A program made the position numbers and the translations under genes. The notes beneath the pieces were generated by a model, which worked only from the letters and a program-made list of their open reading frames with translations, did not search any database and was not told where the DNA came from. From Planctomycetaceae bacterium (GTDB taxonomy: Bacteria; Planctomycetota; Planctomycetia; Pirellulales; Pirellulaceae), in contig DTSG01000264.1 of the NCBI GenBank assembly GCA_012965455.1, positions 1-11,782 of the forward strand: a DNA stretch of 11,782 nucleotides, in the 5' to 3' direction. Of this stretch, positions 6,441 to 11,782 are shown piece after piece. Numbering within the stretch: position 1 is the stretch's first letter; each line of letters starts with the position of its first letter.

Positions 6441-7448
6441 CTAGGTTCCGTAATACTCCTTGAACCAGTCACAAAACCTCGCGATGCCATCCTCGATCGA
6501 TACCTCAGCCTGCCAATCTACTGCTTCCTGTAGAGACTTAACATTCGCTTCCGTTGCCGGCACGTCACCCGGCTGCATCGGCAACAGCTCTTTCGGTACC
6601 GTTCGCCCGAGGCAGCTCTCTATAATTTGTACGAAACGTTTCAACTCCACGGCTTCCGCTCCACCAACGTTGAAAATCTGAAATGGAGCTTCGCTACTCG
6701 CTGGATCTGGGTTTTTCCCATCCCAGTCTGAATTTTCTTGCGCGGGCGCTGCAATCAGCCGCACCATCGATTCCACCACATCATCGACATAGGTGAATGA
6801 CCTTAACATATTGCCTTGGTTAAACAACTTAATCGTCTCGCCCTTACAAATAGCACTCGCAAAGAGACTCAGCGCCATATCAGGTCGACCCCACGGGCCA
6901 TATACCGTGAAGAAACGCAGACCGGTTGTCGGTAAGCCGTACAGATGACTGTAAGCGTGGGCCATCAATTCATTGGACTTCTTGGTGGCGCCGTACAGAC
7001 TCAATGGATGCTCGGTAGATTCCGTGGCAGTAAAGGGCAGGGCGGTATTAGCGCCATAAACGCTGCTACTTGATGCATAGATCAAGTTCCCAACCGACTG
7101 TTGCCGGCAGCCTTCTAACACATTAGCAAATCCGACGATGTTTGAATCAATGTAGGCAGCTGGGTTGTCCATCGAGTAGCGAACCCCGGCTTGAGCCGCC
7201 AGATTAATAACGGTATCAACCTGGATCCGCTCAAACATATTGGCCATGGCACCACGGTCTGCAATATCCAGCAAGCAAAACTCAAAACCCTCTCGCTGTT
7301 GCAAACATTCTAAACGAGCCTGTTTCAAAGCGACATCATAGTAGTCACTCAAGTTATCGACGCCGACTACCATGTGTCCATCATGTAACAGCTGTTGACT
7401 GGCATGATAACCAATGAATCCCGCAGCTCCGGTCACCAATATTTTCAT
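6441..7448 (-). CDS. NAD-dependent nucleotide-sugar epimerase, UDP-glucuronate 4-epimerase type
   Basis: A 335-residue extended short-chain dehydrogenase/reductase that inverts C4 of a UDP-sugar, most likely UDP-glucuronate to UDP-galacturonate, for surface polysaccharide synthesis in the cytoplasm. Seen: NAD-binding GAAGFIG (7-13); Asp31 in VDNLSDYYD after strand 2; NLAAQAGVRYS (82-92), typical of the glucuronate epimerase group; catalytic Ser in YASSSSVYG (124-132); Tyr152 and Lys156 in YGATK; and RFFTVYGPWGRPDMA (178-192), another mark of this group. Length is normal. I start at the ATG at 7448, which begins MKILVTG; a TTG at 7469 would add seven residues with no benefit to the fold. It follows the DUF5989 gene by 74 bases on the same strand and is likely cotranscribed. 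Substrate assignment among UDP-GlcA/UDP-Gal epimerases and dehydratases is by motif only. Confidence 0.9.
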   Translation of the reverse strand: MKILVTGAAGFIGYHASQQLLHDGHMVVGVDNLSDYYDVALKQARLECLQQREGFEFCLLDIADRGAMANMFERIQVDTVINLAAQAGVRYSMDNPAAYIDSNIVGFANVLEGCRQQSVGNLIYASSSSVYGANTALPFTATESTEHPLSLYGATKKSNELMAHAYSHLYGLPTTGLRFFTVYGPWGRPDMALSLFASAICKGETIKLFNQGNMLRSFTYVDDVVESMVRLIAAPAQENSDWDGKNPDPASSEAPFQIFNVGGAEAVELKRFVQIIESCLGRTVPKELLPMQPGDVPATEANVKSLQEAVDWQAEVSIEDGIARFCDWFKEYYGT

Positions 7449-7522
7449 CGCTAGTTGCTTTCTGCCCAATACATTTACAAATCGCTTTACGCAAATTACG
7501 TCTGGCTGGGCGTATACCCGAT

Positions 7523-7768
7523 CTAAAATAGCGTGTAAATAAAAGGTGCCGCGCCGCTACCAGCAGTAATTGCAATTAGTGCTATCAGCAACAATGAAAG
7601 AATAATGGGCGTCAACCACCATTTCTTATTGTGTTTCAAGAAGTCCCAGAACTCCCTAACAATACCCACCTGCTTGCCACTCGCTATTTGCTGAAAGTCC
7701 GATGCGGCAGTGCTGACATCACTGTCCGACGAATCAACGTGGAGGTCATCTTTGTTCTCATTTGTCAT
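7523..7768 (-). CDS. DUF5989-family small membrane protein
   Basis: An 81-residue protein that I assign to the DUF5989 family from its end: REFWDFLKHNKKWWL (38-52), a single hydrophobic helix (about 53-69), and the closing AGSGAAPFIYTLF. The first 30 residues are acidic and Ser-rich and likely flexible. Topology is probably one membrane span with the basic KHNKKWW stretch at the cytoplasmic face. The family has no known function and is usually found beside SxtJ-type proteins and carbamoyltransferases, as here. It starts only 12 bases after the SxtJ stop codon, with AAGG overlapping that stop, so it is likely translationally coupled. It was probably missed in older annotations because of its size. 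Confidence 0.85.
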   Translation of the reverse strand: MTNENKDDLHVDSSDSDVSTAASDFQQIASGKQVGIVREFWDFLKHNKKWWLTPIILSLLLIALIAITAGSGAAPFIYTLF

Positions 7769-7780
7769 AGTCTAACACCC

Positions 7781-8197
7781 TTAGAATTGTCGAAAATATT
7801 GATGGCTGCCGACCACCTCTCGTCGCTGAGTCCAATAACTCTCGGCATCTAAATCCCATCGTTGTTGCAACAGATCTTTTCTGAATAACTTCAGCATCAA
7901 ACCGATGGGGCATAAACATCCATAATAGATCGCTCGCAACAACAACCAACCAACGACGATACCAATTGGGTAGGTAACAACCATCGCTGCCACAAATGGG
8001 AATTTAAGCATTTTCGGACAGCACCAAGCCACTAAGACAATCACAACCGCGATTATCAGGATTGTCATTGCCGCTACAAAATACCCATTAAACAGTACGT
8101 TAAGGCCAATGATAATCGCAAACAGCGGAGTCCATAATCGGCCAAACGATTTCAATTGGGCCAACGGCGGATTGGTATTTAGTTTAATAAGTGACAT
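7781..8197 (-). CDS. SxtJ-family membrane protein
   Basis: A 138-residue protein with three hydrophobic segments (about 22-37, 40-58, 67-89) and a charged cytoplasmic tail. Family marks: QLKSFG near residue 14, the stretch CPIGLMLKLFRKD (96-108) and the end motif DLDAESYWTQR (115-125). SxtJ was named from the saxitoxin cluster, where it lies next to the carbamoyltransferase SxtI; its function is not established. I use the ATG at 8197, which has AGAGG eight bases upstream; an in-frame start at 8257 would overlap the carbamoyltransferase and add a hydrophilic, arginine-rich stretch. It lies 37 bases after the carbamoyltransferase and 12 bases before DUF5989. A role as membrane partner or anchor for the carbamoyltransferase is inferred from this constant pairing. 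Confidence 0.87.
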   Translation of the reverse strand: MSLIKLNTNPPLAQLKSFGRLWTPLFAIIIGLNVLFNGYFVAAMTILIIAVVIVLVAWCCPKMLKFPFVAAMVVTYPIGIVVGWLLLRAIYYGCLCPIGLMLKLFRKDLLQQRWDLDAESYWTQRREVVGSHQYFRQF

Positions 8198-8234
8198 ATA
8201 AATTAACCTCTGTTGCCCGCTACTGTGCCGACGA

Positions 8235-10070
8235 TTAATCGAGCGGAAACTGCCCAAGATATTCGTCTACTTGGTGGCTCGTAACATCCGGTTGTTCCGA
8301 TTTTTTCACCACAAAATGATCCATTACCAACACGTCCATTTTTGTCGCCATAAAGCAGCGATAGGCATCCTGTGGCGTTCGCACGATTGGTTCACCTCGA
8401 ATATTAAAGCTTGTATTCACCACTAGCGGCGAGTCCGAGATCTGATAATATCGCTGCACCAACTCATGAAATAGTGGATTGGCATTTTTATCAATAGTTT
8501 GCACTCGCGCGGAGTTATCCACATGCGTTATTGCCGGCACACTAGAGCGAGCAATCAGTCGTCGATCGACTCCTTGCACCGCCAATTGTTCCGGCGTCAA
8601 TTCCAATCGCTGTTTTTCCGCAACAGGTGCAACCAACAACATATAAGGACTGCTGACACCCTGCATATCAAAATAATCATCTGCGTGATCATTCAACACA
8701 GCTGGAGCAAACGGCCGAAACGATTCACGAAACTTGATCTTGAGGTTGATGTTCGCTTGCATTTCAACACTACGAGCATCTCCTAGGATACTGCGGTTAC
8801 CCAATGAACGCGGTCCGAACTCCATGCGTCCCTGCATCCATCCAATAACCTGTTGCTGTTCTAACATTACGGCAACAGCGTCACATAGTTCACGCTGTTG
8901 TTCCAAATAGTGGTAGGTAACACCTGCGGAATCCAGAAATTCACGCACTTCCTGCTCATTGTATTGCGGACCGAGCAGGCTACCTTGTTGAGAATCCCCA
9001 ACATCTGTCGTGCGTTGGTTCTCCAATAATTGATACCAAATAAACTGCGCAACTCCTAACGCTCCCCCAGCGTCACCCGCAGCCGGTTGAATCCACACAT
9101 TATCAAACGGCCCCTCTCTCAAAATCCTGCCATTACCAACACAGTTCAGTGCGACGCCGCCAGCCAAACATAGATTCTTTTTTCCGGTCGCTGCATGTGC
9201 ATGGCTAACCATACGCAACATTATCATTTCGGTGACTTTCTGAATCGAAGCGGCAATGTCCATATACTGCTGATCCATCTCCGCCTCAGGAGCGCGCACC
9301 GGCCGCCCAAACAGTCGCTGAAATCGTTTGCTGGTCATCGTCAAGCCTTGACAATAATTAAAGTAGGACATGTCGAGCCGAAAGGATCCGTCTTCTTTCA
9401 AATCAATTAAATTCTCCAATATCAATTCAACGTATTTTGGATCTCCATAAGGCGCTAGTCCCATCAATTTATATTCACCGGAATTCACTCGAAAACCACA
9501 ATAGTAGGTAAACGCGGAATAGAGCAAACCAAGGGAATGTGGAAATCGCATTTCCTGCATCATCCGCACGCGATTTCCCTCCCCGACTGCAATTGATGCA
9601 GTCGCCCACTCGCCAACTCCATCAATCGTCACTATCGCTGCCTCGTCAAAAGGCGAAGGGAAAAATGCGCTCGCCGCATGTGATTCATGATGCTCGGTAA
9701 AAACAATCCGTTTACGATAGGCTCCACCCAGCCCAGCGCGAATCTCCCGCGGCAAGTGGAGCTTCTGTTGCACCCACAGCGGCATCGCTTTGGCAAAGGA
9801 CTTCACACCGGTCGGCGCGTAAGCCAAATACGTTTCCAGCAAACGTTCAAATTTTAACAGCGGTTTTTCGTAAAATCCGACGTAGTCTATGTCAGCAGCT
9901 GTGATCTGCGCTGCTTGCAAACAGTACTCTACCGCGTTTACCGGGAATCGCTCATCGTGTTTTTTCCGCGTGAATCGTTCCTCTTGCGCAGCGGCGACAA
10001 TACAACCGTCTACGATCAAGGCCGCAGCGGAATCATGATAAAAAGCGGAAATGCCAAGAATTGCTGTCAT
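8235..10070 (-). CDS. O-carbamoyltransferase of the NodU/CmcH/SxtI family
   Basis: A 611-residue enzyme that moves a carbamoyl group from carbamoyl phosphate, through carbamoyl-adenylate, to a hydroxyl of a sugar or metabolite. N-terminal ASKHA-like Kae1-type domain: SAFYHDSAAAL (8-18), metal-binding His127 and His131 in TEHHESHAASAFF, TIDGVGEW with Asp150, RVNSGEYKLMGLAPYG (194-209), LAGGVALNC (302-310) and AGDAGGALG with Asp333. The C-terminal YrdC-like carbamoyl-adenylate-forming domain has GRMEFGPRSLGNRS (414-427), ESFRPFAPAVL (449-459), ARVQTI (521-526) and NTSFNIRGEPIV (552-563). All expected parts are present and length is typical. The ATG at 10070 has no clear Shine-Dalgarno. It heads a same-strand set with SxtJ, DUF5989 and a UDP-sugar epimerase, which suggests a glycan acceptor (exopolysaccharide or lipopolysaccharide-like), though the acceptor is unproven. 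Confidence 0.95.
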   Translation of the reverse strand: MTAILGISAFYHDSAAALIVDGCIVAAAQEERFTRKKHDERFPVNAVEYCLQAAQITAADIDYVGFYEKPLLKFERLLETYLAYAPTGVKSFAKAMPLWVQQKLHLPREIRAGLGGAYRKRIVFTEHHESHAASAFFPSPFDEAAIVTIDGVGEWATASIAVGEGNRVRMMQEMRFPHSLGLLYSAFTYYCGFRVNSGEYKLMGLAPYGDPKYVELILENLIDLKEDGSFRLDMSYFNYCQGLTMTSKRFQRLFGRPVRAPEAEMDQQYMDIAASIQKVTEMIMLRMVSHAHAATGKKNLCLAGGVALNCVGNGRILREGPFDNVWIQPAAGDAGGALGVAQFIWYQLLENQRTTDVGDSQQGSLLGPQYNEQEVREFLDSAGVTYHYLEQQRELCDAVAVMLEQQQVIGWMQGRMEFGPRSLGNRSILGDARSVEMQANINLKIKFRESFRPFAPAVLNDHADDYFDMQGVSSPYMLLVAPVAEKQRLELTPEQLAVQGVDRRLIARSSVPAITHVDNSARVQTIDKNANPLFHELVQRYYQISDSPLVVNTSFNIRGEPIVRTPQDAYRCFMATKMDVLVMDHFVVKKSEQPDVTSHQVDEYLGQFPLD

Positions 10071-10146
10071 AAGATACCAACTATCGTAAACATCGGCTAA
10101 ATCAAAGTAGGCAGTCTATAAGAAGTCGCTTTGTGCTAGAAACACA

Positions 10147-10163
10147 CGGTAAATGACTTACCG
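10147..10163. promoter_or_regulatory. Inverted repeat upstream of the carbamoyltransferase operon
   Basis: CGGTAA (10147-10152) and TTACCG (10158-10163) form a perfect 6-base inverted repeat with a 5-base loop, about 77 bases before the carbamoyltransferase start. It is the best operator candidate in this spacer. A TTATAGAC on the minus strand closer to the gene resembles a -10 box, but no matching -35 is clear. Confidence 0.35.
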
Positions 10164-10198
10164 GTCGTATCGATTAGACAAAAGAGGGTTCGCCCGAA

Positions 10199-10220
10199 GT
10201 TGCCAAGAAACGAGGGCAAC
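10199..10220 (-). terminator. Possible weak terminator after the sigma-factor operon
   Basis: GTTGCC (10199-10204) pairs with GGCAAC (10215-10220) around a 10-base loop, about 70 bases past the stop codon of the sigma partner gene. On the minus strand it is followed by a small GGG/CCC hairpin and TCTTTTG. The T tract is short and not adjacent, so termination is only suggested. Confidence 0.35.
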
Positions 10221-10287
10221 ACAAAAAGAGGATGTTTTTGGGCCTTTTCGCTAGCTAGGTCGTTCAACAGCATAAACGCGGGCGGCT

Positions 10288-11160
10288 CTATACGGTTAAA
10301 GGTTTCCTAAATATTCGATCGATCTTCTTCATCGATTCGTCAGAAATAGCAACGAACAAGTGCTTACCATCACTCCAACTCCCCGCCGAAAACTCGCCAG
10401 ATAGCTGCATTTTTCTGAATTGTGTCGCTCGTTCAAGTTCCCCTGCCGACAGGATCAAAACCCACAACTTGCCATTACGCGGTGACGACAAGTTCATCGC
10501 AATGCAATCGTCGTTACCGCCGATCGTTCGCCAGGAAATTACCTTACCCTGGACTTGAGTTTCTACGATAGATGTCGCATACGGCGAATCCGTTAAACTG
10601 GAATCCCACCCTTGCGTCAGTTCCAATTCAGCTAACCAAACTGGCACCATTTCCTCTAACCCAGCATAGGTCAAACGCTGCTCAACCGACGGTACACTCC
10701 AAAACGGAGACAACGCGACCGCAAACACTAAACAAGCGGCGGTACCCAACATTGCCCACATCAATCTCCGACGTCGTGGTTGCAACAAGTGAGGCGGGTC
10801 GCCTACATCCGTCGCAATGGCCATACGAGGAACCACTAAGTTAGTATCCACTTCATCAGGGAACTCACTATCCTCTGACAAACGAATATTACTAGCTGCT
10901 GCAATCGGTTCCGCCGCCCGGATCGCGGCGATCAACCGACCGACTAACTCAACGGGGACGTCAACCTCGTCAAACACGTCAAGCAGTTGCCGATCAAGCT
11001 CTGATTGCCAAGCCATTTCATCTAACAAATCTGGCTGCTCGCGCACCAATTCTCGCAACTGCTCCAATTCCGCAGGCAACGCCTGCCCTTGGGCAAACTG
11101 CTGCTGCCATTGGTCATGTGTCAACAACTGCATTAAGTCTCTGGTTTTGATAGGTTCCAT
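10288..11160 (-). CDS. Probable membrane-bound regulator (anti-sigma-like) of the adjacent ECF sigma factor
   Basis: A 290-residue protein with three parts. The N-terminal cytoplasmic region (about 1-128) is helical and acidic with many Leu and Gln. A single membrane segment (about 133-154) follows an Arg-Arg-Arg-Arg stop. The C-terminal part (about 155-290) is outside the membrane and Trp/Ser-rich. Order and topology match single-pass anti-sigma factors, where the cytoplasmic part holds the sigma factor and the outer part senses. The zinc motif HxxxCxxC of ZAS anti-sigmas is absent: the N-terminal region has no cysteine. Start at the ATG at 11160 has GAGGAA ten bases upstream, 7 bases after the sigma stop codon; an earlier start would overlap the sigma gene. 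Tight coupling supports partner roles. I do not recognise the outer domain, so ligand and trigger are unknown. Confidence 0.72.
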   Translation of the reverse strand: MEPIKTRDLMQLLTHDQWQQQFAQGQALPAELEQLRELVREQPDLLDEMAWQSELDRQLLDVFDEVDVPVELVGRLIAAIRAAEPIAAASNIRLSEDSEFPDEVDTNLVVPRMAIATDVGDPPHLLQPRRRRLMWAMLGTAACLVFAVALSPFWSVPSVEQRLTYAGLEEMVPVWLAELELTQGWDSSLTDSPYATSIVETQVQGKVISWRTIGGNDDCIAMNLSSPRNGKLWVLILSAGELERATQFRKMQLSGEFSAGSWSDGKHLFVAISDESMKKIDRIFRKPLTV

Positions 11161-11167
11161 TTTCAAT

Positions 11168-11773
11168 TTATTCCTCAGAATCAAATTGTTTTTGCGTAAC
11201 GAGCAGCTTTGATTTAAGCATTCGCTTCCCGCGTGACAATCGACTCATTACTGTTCCTAGTGGAATTTCTAACTGTTCCGCAATTTCTCTGTAGGACATT
11301 TGTTGTTGATAATGCATGACTACCGTAACCCTAAATGTTTCCGGTAACGCATCAAGGGCGACCTGTAACCGCTGCGAGTCTACCTCTAGGCGGCGTGGTC
11401 GGTCTGGCACACGATTGTCTTCAACCTCAACATCCGTAAATACCCATTCTCGTTTTTTGCGAACTTCTTTCAAAAAAGTGGTTCGCACTACAGTGAACAA
11501 CCAACTACGTGCCTTCGCTGGATCTTTTACTTGACCAATCCGTTGAAAGGCAATCAGATATGCCTGTTGCAGGACGTCTTCTGCCATATTTACATTACCG
11601 GTTAAGCGATAGCAAAAACGATACAGCGACTGATGGTGATCGGCGATCAACTGCTCGATCCACGCCCGTCGTTGTGCCACTGACAATTCTTCACGCTCAG
11701 CATCAAGCGACACCGAATCCACTTGTGGATCGATTTCACGAGGCACTTCGAGTAACGCGTCCGAAATTTGCAT
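11168..11773 (-). CDS. ECF-type RNA polymerase sigma factor
   Basis: A 201-residue sigma-70-family factor of the extracytoplasmic-function type that directs RNA polymerase to a small regulon. Region 2 spans about 48-110: YRFCYRLTGN, the AEDVLQQAYL core-binding helix (64-73) and RSWLFTVVRTTFLKEVRKKRE for -10 recognition. A charged linker (111-137) replaces region 3. Region 4 spans about 138-190, with LPETFRVTVVMHY, YREIAEQLEI and GTVMSRLSRGKRMLK, the helix-turn-helix for -35 recognition. The N-terminal 40 residues are acidic and extra to the fold. The ATG at 11773 is nine bases from the window edge and the upstream frame stays open, so the true start may lie outside. The promoter, often self-regulated in this class, is also outside the window. 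Confidence 0.95.
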   Translation of the reverse strand: MQISDALLEVPREIDPQVDSVSLDAEREELSVAQRRAWIEQLIADHHQSLYRFCYRLTGNVNMAEDVLQQAYLIAFQRIGQVKDPAKARSWLFTVVRTTFLKEVRKKREWVFTDVEVEDNRVPDRPRRLEVDSQRLQVALDALPETFRVTVVMHYQQQMSYREIAEQLEIPLGTVMSRLSRGKRMLKSKLLVTQKQFDSEE

Positions 11774-11782
11774 CTCTTTGGT

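Noticed and set aside
10817..11212. A 131-codon plus-strand frame very rich in Ser, Asn and Cys
   Set aside because: Antisense image of the Leu/Glu/Gln-rich sigma partner; the Ser/Asn/Cys bias is an artefact of reading the opposite strand.

Overview
The window reads as a stretch of chromosome from a bacterium of the Planctomycetota, most likely a Pirellulaceae-type marine planctomycete. This is an inference from several things together. There is an ECF sigma factor followed by a single-pass membrane partner with no zinc motif. There is a carbamoyltransferase/SxtJ/DUF5989 set. Shine-Dalgarno signals are weak or missing before several genes, base composition looks close to balanced, many small genes are unrecognisable, and the tRNA has no encoded CCA. 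No phage, transposon, integrase or CRISPR signal is visible.

Left part (1-2070): a NagA-type amidohydrolase on the minus strand lies just downstream of a tRNA-Cys(GCA) gene. Next comes a 57-codon minus-strand frame at 1448-1621 that looks coding although it lacks an ATG. Divergent from it is a 110-residue basic protein of unknown function, closed by a strong intrinsic terminator. Middle part (2252-4331): an enolase-superfamily enzyme on the plus strand converges with an orphan NarL/LuxR-type response regulator on the minus strand.

Right part (4412-11773), all minus strand. Reading in the direction of transcription, an ECF sigma factor is followed by its probable membrane-bound regulator. After a 217-base gap comes a likely operon: O-carbamoyltransferase, SxtJ-family membrane protein, DUF5989 small membrane protein, and a nucleotide-sugar (UDP-glucuronate type) 4-epimerase. 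The last gene is a large exported, low-complexity protein built on a repeat of about 72 residues, two copies of which are nearly identical in DNA as well.

The joint picture of the right part is cell-surface or secreted glycan work: sugar epimerisation, carbamoylation of a glycan or secondary metabolite, small membrane partners, and a secreted repeat protein next door. The link between the repeat protein and the sugar genes rests only on position and strand. No single new 'system' can be proved from this sequence. The best candidates for something undescribed are the secreted 72-residue repeat protein, the CTase/SxtJ/DUF5989/epimerase set, and the hidden 57-residue frame beside the tRNA.
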